Assembly (NCBI RefSeq): GCF_015160855.1
Contig: NZ_CP063373.1
Coordinates: 7,626,001 to 7,690,000, forward strand
DNA length: 64,000 nucleotides
Source of the DNA: Streptomyces ferrugineus
GTDB lineage: Bacteria; Actinomycetota; Actinomycetes; Streptomycetales; Streptomycetaceae
Reading direction: 5' to 3'
The translations under genes and the position numbers were made by a program. The notes beneath the pieces were generated by a model that did no database searches, was not told the origin of the DNA, and saw only the letters and a program-made list of their open reading frames with translations. Shown in pieces: positions 55,138-62,871 of the stretch (the first letter of the stretch is position 1; every line of letters begins with the position of its first letter).

Positions 55138-56036
55138 GCTCCGTTCTCTACGACGAACCGGGCCCCCGCGCCAAGCGGCGCAATGTGGTCATCTCGGTGG
55201 TCTTCTTCGTCCTGCTCGCCCTGCTCGCGTGGTTCGTCTGGGACACCATGGACGGAAAGGGGCAGCTTGAGTGGGCTCTCTGGAAGCCGTTCACAGAGTC
55301 GAACGCCTGGACGACGTACCTGTTGCCGGGGCTCGGCGACACGCTGCTGGCCGCAGCGCTGGCCATGGTGATCGCCCTTCCGCTGGGCGCGGTCTTCGGC
55401 ATCGCGCGCCTCTCCGACCACGTGTGGGTGCGGATTCCGGCCGCCTGGGTGGTCGAGTTCTTCCGGGCGATCCCGGTCCTGCTGCTGATGCTGTTCGCCA
55501 ACGAGTTCTACGACCGTTGGACGAATGTCAGTAGTGAACAGCGGCCCCTCTACGCGGTCGTCACCGGCCTGGTGCTCTACAACGCGTCCGTCCTCGCCGA
55601 GGTCGTGCGAGCCGGCATCCTCGCCCTGCCCAAGGGGCAGACGGAGGCCGCAAAGGCGATCGGCCTGCGCAAGGGCCAGACGATGAACAGCATCTTGCTG
55701 CCGCAGGCGGTCACGGCGATGCTGCCGGCCATCGTCAGCCAGCTCGTGGTCATCGTGAAGGACACGGCGCTGGGCGGCGTGATGATCGGGTTCACGGAAC
55801 TACTCAACTCGCGCAGCACCTTGGCAGCCGCCTACGCCAACGTCGTCCCAAGCTTCATCGTGGTGGCGGTCATCTACATCGTGCTGAACTTCATCCTCAC
55901 CAGCTTCGCGAGCTGGCTGGAGAAGCGGCTGCGGCGCAGCAAGAGGAGCACGGGGGCCGTGCTCAGCGCCGAGGACATGGAGGAGCTGAACCCGGCGGCG
56001 ACGGGTGGCAGCTACGGGACCGGTGCTGCGGTCTGA
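55134..56036 (+). CDS. gluD: Glutamate ABC transporter permease
   Basis: A 300-residue membrane protein from ATG 55134, overlapping gluC by 4 bp. The EAA loop is EAAKAIGLRKGQTMNSILLP. A soluble C-terminal tail of about 40 residues (KRLRRSKRSTGAVLSAEDME) exceeds that of GluC. Last gene of gluABCD; a terminator follows. Confidence 0.95.
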   Translation: MSSVLYDEPGPRAKRRNVVISVVFFVLLALLAWFVWDTMDGKGQLEWALWKPFTESNAWTTYLLPGLGDTLLAAALAMVIALPLGAVFGIARLSDHVWVRIPAAWVVEFFRAIPVLLLMLFANEFYDRWTNVSSEQRPLYAVVTGLVLYNASVLAEVVRAGILALPKGQTEAAKAIGLRKGQTMNSILLPQAVTAMLPAIVSQLVVIVKDTALGGVMIGFTELLNSRSTLAAAYANVVPSFIVVAVIYIVLNFILTSFASWLEKRLRRSKRSTGAVLSAEDMEELNPAATGGSYGTGAAV

Positions 56037-56060
56037 CCACTGGTCACATCGCTTTGGCTG

Positions 56061-56092
56061 GGAGGGCAGTGGCATGATCGCCACTGCCCTCC
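56061..56092 (+). terminator. Terminator of gluABCD
   Basis: A perfect 13-bp stem (56061-56073 with 56080-56092) closes a 6-nt loop, 24 bp after the gluD stop. Confidence 0.9.
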
Positions 56093-56210
56093 GTCACTTG
56101 ACGCAAGCACCGGCAATGGGTTGCATACGTTCTGTGATCGTGCACCCTGCTCCAACTTTCTGTTCACTCGCGTTCCTGGGAACACCGCTGCGGGCAGGGG
56201 GCGCCGCGCC

Positions 56211-57848
56211 ATGGACCCGGTGATCATCGTCGGAGCGGGGCCCGTCGGGCTCACGCTCGCCCTGGCCCTGGCCCGTCAGGACGTGCCGTGCGTCGTCCTC
56301 GACGAGGGACCCGGCAAGGACGAACCCCGTCTCGCACGCACCGTCGTCCTGCGCGAGGACACCACCGCGCTCATGGAACGCCTGACCGGTGTGCCGCTCG
56401 GCGAGATCGGCACCCACTGGGCCGGATGGCGGTCCATGCGGCGCAAGCAGGTGATGCGCGAGGTCACCTTCGACGACGCCGACGAAGCGCCCGAGAACCT
56501 CACCAACCCCGCCCCCCTGCACATCGCCCAGCACGTCCTGACCAGCGCCCTGCGCACGGCCCTCGCCGGCGAACCGCTCGTCAAGGTCGCCGTGGACAGC
56601 CGCCTCGACGCCATCGAGCAGGAGTCCTCGGGCGTCACCGTCCACACGCGCGGTCCGAAGGGCACCTGGTGGCGCGGCAGCTACGCCATCGGCTGCGACG
56701 GCCCTCGCTCCACCGTGCGCAAGCTCATGGACATCCGCTTCCCGGGCCGTACGGCGGTGGAGCGACACGCCGTGGCCGCGCTTCGCGTGGAACTTCCGTG
56801 GGAAGGTCAGGCGTTGCTCCATCGGATGCCGCCGTGGCGGACGTCCGGGCCCTCGGGCGGAGAGGTCACCGGACGGCCGCTCCCGGAGGGGGTGTGGCGT
56901 CTGGACTGGCTGCTGCCCCCCGGCAAGGACCTGGTCACGCCGGAGCTGCTGGTGACCCACGTCCGCGAGACGCTCGCCGGCTGGTCCGACGGGCCGACAC
57001 CGCCGTACGAACTCCTCGACACCGGGGTGCACACGGTGCACCACCGCCTGGCGCGCCGCTGGCGCGTGGGCCGCGTCTTCATCGCCGGGGACGCGGCGCA
57101 CTGCCTCGGCACGCTCGGCACCCACGGGCTCGACGAGGGGTTGCGGGACGCCGACAACCTCGCCTGGAAGCTGGCGTCGGCCTGGCATCACCGGCCGCAC
57201 GAGGGGCTGCTCGACAGTTACCAGGCCGAGCGGCGCGCGGTCGTCGCCGCCCGGCTGCGCGCCGCCGACCAGGCGCTGCCGCTGCTGCGCGCGGGCGGAG
57301 GGCTGCGCTCGTACGTCCCCGGCTCCGCCCGGGGCCATGACGCACTGCTGATGGACGGGCACCTGGGGCAGGGAGCGATCGGTGCGCCGGGGACGTACGC
57401 CGACTCGCCGCTCGCGCCCGGCCGGCTGGAGGGCGAGGTTCCCGTGGACACGCCGCGTGGGGCACCGGTGATCGATGTGCGGGTCACAGCGGAGGACGGC
57501 TCCTTCGTACGGCTGCGGGACCGGCTTGGGCGCGGCGCGCTGCTGGTGCTGCTGATCGCGCCGGGAACCGGAGTGTGGGACCGCAAGCACTGGGCGACCG
57601 CCGGGGTCATGCCCCGACTGGCCGCCGCGGTGACGGCGCTGCCGTATCCGGCCGAGTTGCTGGTCGCCGAGAGCTATCCGGGTGCGGCCGCCCACTCGGT
57701 CCTGCTGGTGCGGCCCGACGGTCATCTGGTGACGGCGTTGAGCGGAGTACGGCCGGCCGATCTGTACTCGGCGGCCGAGGCCGTGCTGGGCGGGCCGGTC
57801 AAGGCTGCGGAAGAGGCGGGGGCGAGGGCGGCGGCCGGATCGCGCTGA
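56211..57848 (+). CDS. FAD-dependent aromatic monooxygenase
   Basis: A 545-residue protein from ATG 56211 (MDPVIIVGAGPVG). It has the FAD-binding GAGPVGLTLALALA, the DG motif GCDGPRSTVR and GDAAHCLGTLGTHGLDEG-like FAD-ribityl site. The C-terminal thioredoxin-like part (GRGALLVLLIAPGTGVWDR) places it with PheA/RifMo-type group A hydroxylases. It adds one oxygen atom to an aromatic substrate using NAD(P)H. Isolated from other catabolic genes, so substrate unknown. The usual His in the GD motif region is typical. Confidence 0.9.
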   Translation: MDPVIIVGAGPVGLTLALALARQDVPCVVLDEGPGKDEPRLARTVVLREDTTALMERLTGVPLGEIGTHWAGWRSMRRKQVMREVTFDDADEAPENLTNPAPLHIAQHVLTSALRTALAGEPLVKVAVDSRLDAIEQESSGVTVHTRGPKGTWWRGSYAIGCDGPRSTVRKLMDIRFPGRTAVERHAVAALRVELPWEGQALLHRMPPWRTSGPSGGEVTGRPLPEGVWRLDWLLPPGKDLVTPELLVTHVRETLAGWSDGPTPPYELLDTGVHTVHHRLARRWRVGRVFIAGDAAHCLGTLGTHGLDEGLRDADNLAWKLASAWHHRPHEGLLDSYQAERRAVVAARLRAADQALPLLRAGGGLRSYVPGSARGHDALLMDGHLGQGAIGAPGTYADSPLAPGRLEGEVPVDTPRGAPVIDVRVTAEDGSFVRLRDRLGRGALLVLLIAPGTGVWDRKHWATAGVMPRLAAAVTALPYPAELLVAESYPGAAAHSVLLVRPDGHLVTALSGVRPADLYSAAEAVLGGPVKAAEEAGARAAAGSR

Positions 57849-57885
57849 CGCCGCCCGTCGGCCGCTGCCCCGCCGCGCGGCGCGC

Positions 57886-57934
57886 GCCGTATGCCGCACG
57901 CCGTATGCCGCACGCCGTACGCCGTACGCCGTAC
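57886..57934. repeat. Seven-copy 7-bp tandem repeat
   Basis: Seven units of GCCGYAY (GCCGTAT, GCCGCAC, GCCGTAT, GCCGCAC, then GCCGTAC three times) follow the monooxygenase stop by 37 bp. Confidence 0.9.
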
Positions 57935-58042
57935 GCCGCCGGATGTGGTGCGTATTTGATCATCGGGTGCTCACGTCCGAAACCGGTTCTCGCCTGGAAT
58001 TGGCACTCACCGTCACTGTGTGGTCCGCGTAGTGACAGTGAG

Positions 58043-58071
58043 TTGACCGCTCCGCACCGGCATGGTGTACT
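58043..58071 (+). promoter_or_regulatory. Candidate promoter of the leader peptide and cysteine dioxygenase operon
   Basis: TTGACC (58043-58048) and TGTACT (58066-58071) are separated by 17 bp. The distance to the GTG at 58079 fits transcription starting at or next to that codon, i.e. a leaderless mRNA. Confidence 0.5.
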
Positions 58072-58078
58072 CCGGATC

Positions 58079-58165
58079 GTGACCGACACCTGTGTGCGCC
58101 TGTGGCGGAGGGTCCATATGGACCTCGTCCGCTATGCGGGCTGCGTGTGTCGCCCGTCCTGCTGA
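58079..58165 (+). CDS. Cysteine-rich leader peptide, putative attenuator
   Basis: A 28-codon frame from GTG 58079 to TGA 58165. Cysteines are at positions 5, 22, 24 and 28, the last codon before stop; the end reads AGCVCRPSC. There is no ribosome site, but a promoter at the right distance suggests leaderless translation. It lies 84 bp upstream of cysteine dioxygenase, a cysteine-consuming enzyme. Cysteine-containing leader ORFs controlling sulfur genes by translation-coupled attenuation are known in actinobacteria. If transcription starts elsewhere, the shorter ATG version at 58118 (15 codons) would still hold three of the cysteines. Confidence 0.65.
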   Translation: MTDTCVRLWRRVHMDLVRYAGCVCRPSC

Positions 58166-58249
58166 ACTCGCATCCCCCTTCTGCCGCGCGCCTCGCCCTT
58201 CGCCGGTGTTCTCGCGCGCTCTTCGCGAACTCTCTTCAGGACGGTGCCC

Positions 58250-58798
58250 GTGTCTGTCCCCCCTGCCGCCGTACCCTCGTCCGAGCCGGTCGCCACGCCG
58301 AACTCCGCTCCGACGCAGGCGGACCTCCTCGACTTCGTACGGCGCACGGCCGCCGACACCGAACTCGTCGCCTCGCTCCCGCTCGATCCCGAGGGCCGTA
58401 CCTGGGTACGCCTCGAAGGCCCGGGCGGCAGCGAGGCCTGGCTGATCGGCTGGCCGCCCGGCACGGGCACCGGCTGGCACGACCACGCCGAGTCCGTCGG
58501 GGCCTTCGTGACCGCGGCCGGCGAGCTCAGGGAGCACTCCCTCGCCGTCCGGCTGCCCGCCGACGGCTGGAAGACGCTGGAACTGACGGACGACGTGGAC
58601 CGTTCACGCCGTCTCCCGGCCGGCAAGGGCCGCTGCTTCGGCCGCCACCATGTGCACGAGGTCCTCAACGAGTCGACCGACCTGCATGCGATCTCCGTCC
58701 ACGCCTACTACCCCCCGCTGCCGCAGATCCGCCGCTTCAGCCGCAGCGGACCGATCCTGCGCCTGGAGCAGGTGGAGCGTCCGGAGGACTGGCAGTGA
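58250..58798 (+). CDS. Cysteine dioxygenase
   Basis: A 182-residue cupin from GTG 58250, chosen because AGGA lies 8 nt upstream; a GTG at 58244 would be too close. It oxidises cysteine to cysteine sulfinate with non-heme iron. Iron ligands are visible as GWHDHAESVGAF (His77, His79) and a later histidine in GRHHVHEV. The stop overlaps the rhodanese start (GTGA), so the two are translationally coupled. Confidence 0.93.
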   Translation: MSVPPAAVPSSEPVATPNSAPTQADLLDFVRRTAADTELVASLPLDPEGRTWVRLEGPGGSEAWLIGWPPGTGTGWHDHAESVGAFVTAAGELREHSLAVRLPADGWKTLELTDDVDRSRRLPAGKGRCFGRHHVHEVLNESTDLHAISVHAYYPPLPQIRRFSRSGPILRLEQVERPEDWQ

Positions 58799-59325
58799 GC
58801 GGGGCGGGGAACGAAGCTGTGGTGCGTGATGTGGACGAACGGCCGGTCGGCATAGACGAGTTGCTGGAGCGGGTGCGCGCGGGCTACGAGCGGATCGCGC
58901 CCCGGGCGGCGTACGAGGCCGCCCGGGGCGGCGAGGCTCTGCTGGTCGACATCCGGTACTCCGCCCTGCGCGAGCGGGACGGCCTGATCCCCGGCGCCCT
59001 CGTCGTCGAGCGCAACGAACTGGAGTGGCGGCTCGATCCACAGGGCAGCCATCGCGCCCCCGAGGCGACGAGCCACGACCTGCGGGTCGTGGTGGTCTGC
59101 AACGAGGGGTACGCATCGAGCCTGGCGGCCGAGTCGCTACGGCGGCTGGGGCTGCACCGGGCCACGGATCTGGTCGGCGGGTTCCAGGCGTGGCGGGCGG
59201 AGGGATTGCCGGTGACGCTCGGGGTGGAGGCGGAAGCCCAGGGACAGAGGCACAGGCACAGGGACGCTCCGAGGGCACGCTCAGAGGTCAGTGAAGTGGG
59301 GCGTACTCAACGATCTGAGATCTGA
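58795..59325 (+). CDS. Rhodanese-like sulfurtransferase
   Basis: A 176-residue protein from GTG 58795, overlapping cysteine dioxygenase by 4 bp. The rhodanese domain includes LLVDIRYSALRERDGLIPGA and the active-site loop VVVCNEGYASSLAA, whose Cys would carry the persulfide; GGFQAWRAEGLPV closes the domain. The first 40 and last 35 residues are extensions. It likely handles sulfur released or diverted during cysteine breakdown. Confidence 0.92.
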   Translation: MSGAGNEAVVRDVDERPVGIDELLERVRAGYERIAPRAAYEAARGGEALLVDIRYSALRERDGLIPGALVVERNELEWRLDPQGSHRAPEATSHDLRVVVVCNEGYASSLAAESLRRLGLHRATDLVGGFQAWRAEGLPVTLGVEAEAQGQRHRHRDAPRARSEVSEVGRTQRSEI

Positions 59326-59535
59326 CGACCTCCCCCTATGCCGAACCCGGGCCCCGGACGCGATGGGCGCCCCCGCGCGTCCACCGTGTCCGGGCCGGAA
59401 CCCTGCGATCGCTCGGTCGTCGTCGGCCCAGCTGTATGGCCGCCCCAGCGCATGCCCGGCATCGTGGGCCCTGAAGGTCTGAGCCGAGCCCTCCGCCCAC
59501 TCCGGACCCCACTACCAACCGGCTCAGAAAACCGC

Positions 59536-60378
59536 TCAGTACCCCTCGTCCCCGAGGAACTCCGTGTCCTCGCCCTCTTCCTCCAGTGCCTGCCGGACCA
59601 CTCTCAGGGCCATGCCCTCGGGGTAGCCCTTGCGGGCGAGCATGCCCGCGAGGCGGCGCAGGCGCTTGTCGCGGTCGAGGCCGCGCGTGGAGCGGAGCTT
59701 GCGGGCGACGAGTTCGCGTGCGGTCGCCTCCTCCTGCTCGGAGTCGAGTTGGGCGACGGCCGCGTCGATCAGTGTGGAGTCGACGCCCTTGGTGCGCAGT
59801 TCCCGGGCGAGGGCGCGTCGGGCCAGCCCTCGGCCGTGGTGCCGGGACTCCACCCAGGCGTCCGCGAACGCGCTGTCGTTGATGAGCCCGACCTCCTCGA
59901 ACCTCGACAGCACCTCCTCGGCGGCGTCGTCCGGGATCTCCCGCTTGCGCAGGGCGTCCGCGAGTTGCTTACGGGTGCGCGGGGTCCCGGTGAGCAGGCG
60001 CAGACAGATCGCCCGCGCCTGCTCCACCGGGTCCGCTGGGGGCGTCCTCTCCTCGGCCCTCGACGAGGAAGAGGCGCCTCCGTCCTCACCGGACGGCTCT
60101 GTACGGCCACGCCGTCGGCGCCCGCGTGAGCCGTCCGGGCCTCGAGCCCCACCAGCCCGACCACGACGCGAACCGCCGCCCAGGGCACCGGCGCCGTATG
60201 CCGACTCGCCCTCAGGCCACGCTCCGGCGTCGTTCCCCCAGTCCGTGTCATGGGCCGTGTCCCCTCCATGGGCGTGACCGCCCGTCCCGGAGGAGCCCTT
60301 GTCGCCCCACTCCCGTGGGGCGTCGGGGTGGGTGGCGTACTTGGCCCAGTCCGTTCGCCGCGCCTTTGAATCAGACAC
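59536..60378 (-). CDS. recX: Regulatory protein RecX
   Basis: A 280-residue protein from GTG 60378, 8 bp after recA. RecX binds and inhibits RecA filaments. The three-helix repeats are seen in RAICLRLLTGTPRTRKQLAD, VLSRFEEVGLINDSAFADAW and LARRALARELRTKGVD. The N-terminal 115 residues are Gly/Arg/Asp-rich and extra, as often in Streptomyces. It is expressed with recA. Confidence 0.95.
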   Translation of the reverse strand: MSDSKARRTDWAKYATHPDAPREWGDKGSSGTGGHAHGGDTAHDTDWGNDAGAWPEGESAYGAGALGGGSRRGRAGGARGPDGSRGRRRRGRTEPSGEDGGASSSSRAEERTPPADPVEQARAICLRLLTGTPRTRKQLADALRKREIPDDAAEEVLSRFEEVGLINDSAFADAWVESRHHGRGLARRALARELRTKGVDSTLIDAAVAQLDSEQEEATARELVARKLRSTRGLDRDKRLRRLAGMLARKGYPEGMALRVVRQALEEEGEDTEFLGDEGY

Positions 60379-60386
60379 AGTACGGA

Positions 60387-61514
60387 TCAGCTCTTGGCGG
60401 TCGCGGCCTTGGTCTTGGCCGCCTTGGCCGCAGCCGGCGCGGGCACCGCCTTCGCGGCACCGTCCGGGGTGGCGGTGACCGCGGCGTCCGCGCCCGGTTC
60501 GGCGGCGGGCTCCTCCGGCCGTACGCCGACGCCCAGCTTCTCCTTGATCTTCTTCTCGATCTCGTTGGCCAGGTCGGGGTTGTCCTTGAGGAAGTTGCGC
60601 GCGTTCTCCTTGCCCTGGCCGAGTTGGTCGCCCTCGTACGTGTACCAGGCGCCGGCCTTGCGGACGAAGCCGTGCTCCACGCCCATGTCGATCAGGCCGC
60701 CCTCACGGCTGATGCCCTGGCCGTAGAGGATGTCGAACTCGGCCTGCTTGAAGGGCGGCGCGACCTTGTTCTTGACGACCTTGCAGCGGGTGCGGTTGCC
60801 GACCGCCTCCGTGCCGTCCTTCAGGGTCTCGATGCGGCGGATGTCGATACGCACCGAGGCGTAGAACTTCAGCGCCCGGCCACCGGTCGTGGTCTCCGGC
60901 GAGCCGAACATCACGCCGATCTTCTCGCGGAGCTGGTTGATGAAGATCGCGGTGGTCTTGGACTGGTTGAGCGCGCTGGTGATCTTCCGCAGGGCCTGGC
61001 TCATCAGACGGGCCTGCAGACCGACGTGGCTGTCGCCCATCTCGCCCTCGATCTCCGCGCGCGGGACGAGCGCGGCGACGGAGTCGATGACGATGAGGTC
61101 GAGGGCGCCGGAGCGGACCAGCATGTCCACGATCTCCAGGGCCTGCTCGCCGTTGTCCGGCTGGGAGAGGATCAGGTTGTCGATGTCGACGCCGAGCTTC
61201 TTCGCGTACTCGGGGTCGAGGGCGTGCTCCGCGTCCACGAAGGCGACCTGGCCGCCGGCCTTCTGGGCGTTGGCCACCGCGTGCAGGGTCAGGGTCGTCT
61301 TACCCGAGGACTCGGGGCCGTAGATCTCGACGACGCGGCCGCGCGGCAGGCCGCCGACGCCAAGGGCGACGTCGAGCGCGGTCGACCCGGTCGGGATGAC
61401 CTCGATGGGCTCCTTCGACCGCTCGCCCATGCGCATGACCGCGCCTTTGCCGAATTGCCGTTCAATCTGTGCGAGCGCGGCGTCGAGGGCCTTCTCGCGG
61501 TCGGTTCCTGCCAT
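60387..61514 (-). CDS. recA: Recombinase RecA
   Basis: A 375-residue protein from ATG 61514 with GGTGGAA upstream. RecA pairs homologous DNA and triggers LexA self-cleavage. Motifs are the P-loop [24 protein letters not shown] and the L2 loop [15 protein letters not shown]. The C-terminal 40 residues are Ala/Lys-rich. An SOS box overlaps the promoter, so expression is DNA-damage inducible. Confidence 0.98.
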   Translation of the reverse strand: MAGTDREKALDAALAQIERQFGKGAVMRMGERSKEPIEVIPTGSTALDVALGVGGLPRGRVVEIYGPESSGKTTLTLHAVANAQKAGGQVAFVDAEHALDPEYAKKLGVDIDNLILSQPDNGEQALEIVDMLVRSGALDLIVIDSVAALVPRAEIEGEMGDSHVGLQARLMSQALRKITSALNQSKTTAIFINQLREKIGVMFGSPETTTGGRALKFYASVRIDIRRIETLKDGTEAVGNRTRCKVVKNKVAPPFKQAEFDILYGQGISREGGLIDMGVEHGFVRKAGAWYTYEGDQLGQGKENARNFLKDNPDLANEIEKKIKEKLGVGVRPEEPAAEPGADAAVTATPDGAAKAVPAPAAAKAAKTKAATAKS

Positions 61515-61603
61515 GGGTTCCACCCGATTTGCTTGAGTCGATCGCTTCACGTCAAAGACGCTAACGCCTGCCACTGACAATGCGCCCCGACGCCCGTCCG
61601 GCC

Positions 61604-61612
61604 TGTGGATAA
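61604..61612 (-). promoter_or_regulatory. Perfect DnaA-box 9-mer upstream of recA
   Basis: TGTGGATAA (TTATCCACA on the recA strand) lies 90 bp upstream of the recA start, inside the 5' leader. The same 12-base context occurs at 3271-3282. Confidence 0.4.
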
Positions 61613-61676
61613 CTGGGGCACTTCTCCATCGAAACCATGGCGAAATGCCTACCGAGCGCCTCGCCGGCACCTCCAT

Positions 61677-61692
61677 CAGAATGGATGTTCGA
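61677..61692 (-). promoter_or_regulatory. LexA (SOS) box of recA
   Basis: On the minus strand TCGAACATCCATTCTG matches the actinobacterial SOS box in its left half and core. A TTGACA -35 element lies at 61699-61704, so LexA would sit over the promoter. Confidence 0.8.
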
Positions 61693-61824
61693 TTTTCGTG
61701 TCAAGCGCACCACGCGACACCAGCGGCTTCTGACCGCGCCGCGGTGGCCCGGGGCCTGTCGGCCCCGGATACGGTCCGCGATGGGCACGTGAATTGCCTA
61801 CGCCTATGCTGCGGCAGCGGCTCC

Positions 61825-62316
61825 CACTCGCTCCAACAGCGGCTGGAGTGCCCCGGGGCACGCGGTAGCCGGTCGGCACTGTGCCGGGTTCCAGGAGCGC
61901 CTGCTCGGGTGGGTCGACGTCGCGCGCTCCGCAAAGGATCACGTTCTCGGTCCTGAGTCCTTCACCCTGAGTCCGTCGCCGAGGCGCGACCGCGTCGGGG
62001 CGCTGTCCGGCGACGACCGGCTGGGTCGCCGGAGCCACCGCGCACCGGCTCAGCGCGGTGACCGGTGTCCCGCCGTCACGGAAGATCTGCTCGTACTGCT
62101 GCTTACTGCTGCTCCATCGCCCGGAGCGCGGGCTCGGGCGCTCCGACCACGACCGGGGCGGCCTTGAGACGGGATGCCAGTTCGGCGGCGGTCATCCACG
62201 AGCCCTGCACCGCGCGGTCGTTGTGATCACCGGCGCGAGCGGCGAAGTGCGGCACGTTGACCGTATGCCCGGGATCGCCTCGCAAATGGGGCGCGGTACG
62301 TGGTCGTACAACTGCG
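61825..62316 (-). pseudogene. Arginase/agmatinase-family pseudogene
   Basis: Minus-strand fragments read as one decayed protein. The first frame carries GDPGHTVNVPHFAARAGDHN and LKAAPVVVGAPEPALRAMEQ, then stops. A shift to another frame continues with YEQIFRDGGTPVTALSRC, ENVILCGARDVDPPEQALLE and PGTVPTGYRVPRG. VILCGARDVDPPE and PGTVPTGYRVP resemble conserved blocks of actinobacterial arginase-like proteins. The frame is broken by a perfect 10-bp duplication (62094-62103 and 62104-62113). The metal-binding DAHxD segment is missing, and the blocks sit too close together, which implies internal deletions. The family call is by motif memory only. Confidence 0.6.
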
Positions 62317-62370
62317 TGCGCGCCGCGCCACCCCGCTGCCGGAGTTCGATCAGGACCGGACGCCTGCCTC

Positions 62371-62871
62371 CTACGGCAGCTCCGTCACCGGCCAGTTGAG
62401 TTCGGTGCGCAGGTCACGCGGGTCCATGTCCGGCGTGGGCTGCGTGACGTACGTCTCCCACCTGTCCTCCGCGGCTGCAAGACCCCGCGCCCGCATCCAG
62501 GAGCCCAACCGGTCCCAGGAGGGCCCGAGACCGTCGAAGGACCCGAAGTGCGTCAGCCGCGCGACCCGGCCGCCGGGCAGGGAGCCGGCCACGACGCCCT
62601 GCTCCGGCCGCACCGCCCGATCCGTGACGAACCCGACCTCCAGGTCCAGGGTCTCTCCCGGCGGCCCGTGGTAGAGGCCGAAGGCCGGACTCAGCACCGC
62701 GATCCGCTGCGCCTCGATGGCCCGGGCCAGGGCGCCGAAGGAGGCGTCGAAGAAGTCGCGCAACTCGGCCATCGGCACGACACCGCGGACGACAGCCGTC
62801 GTCGCCGGGTCCAGAACCACGAGCCCCGGCTCGGAGGCAGGGGCCTCGTCCTGCGATCCGCCCGCGGTCAC
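62371..62871 (-). CDS. GyrI-like effector-binding domain protein
   Basis: A 166-residue protein from GTG 62871, overlapping the stop of the AI-2E gene (GTGA), which points to translational coupling. The fold resembles the effector-binding domain of BmrR/AraC/GyrI proteins: VVRGVVPMAELRDFFDASFG, ARLTHFGSFDGLGPSWDRLG and the C-terminal ETYVTQPTPDMDPRDLRTEL, including a likely ligand-binding Glu. There is no DNA-binding domain. It may bind a hydrophobic small molecule. Confidence 0.85.
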   Translation of the reverse strand: MTAGGSQDEAPASEPGLVVLDPATTAVVRGVVPMAELRDFFDASFGALARAIEAQRIAVLSPAFGLYHGPPGETLDLEVGFVTDRAVRPEQGVVAGSLPGGRVARLTHFGSFDGLGPSWDRLGSWMRARGLAAAEDRWETYVTQPTPDMDPRDLRTELNWPVTELP

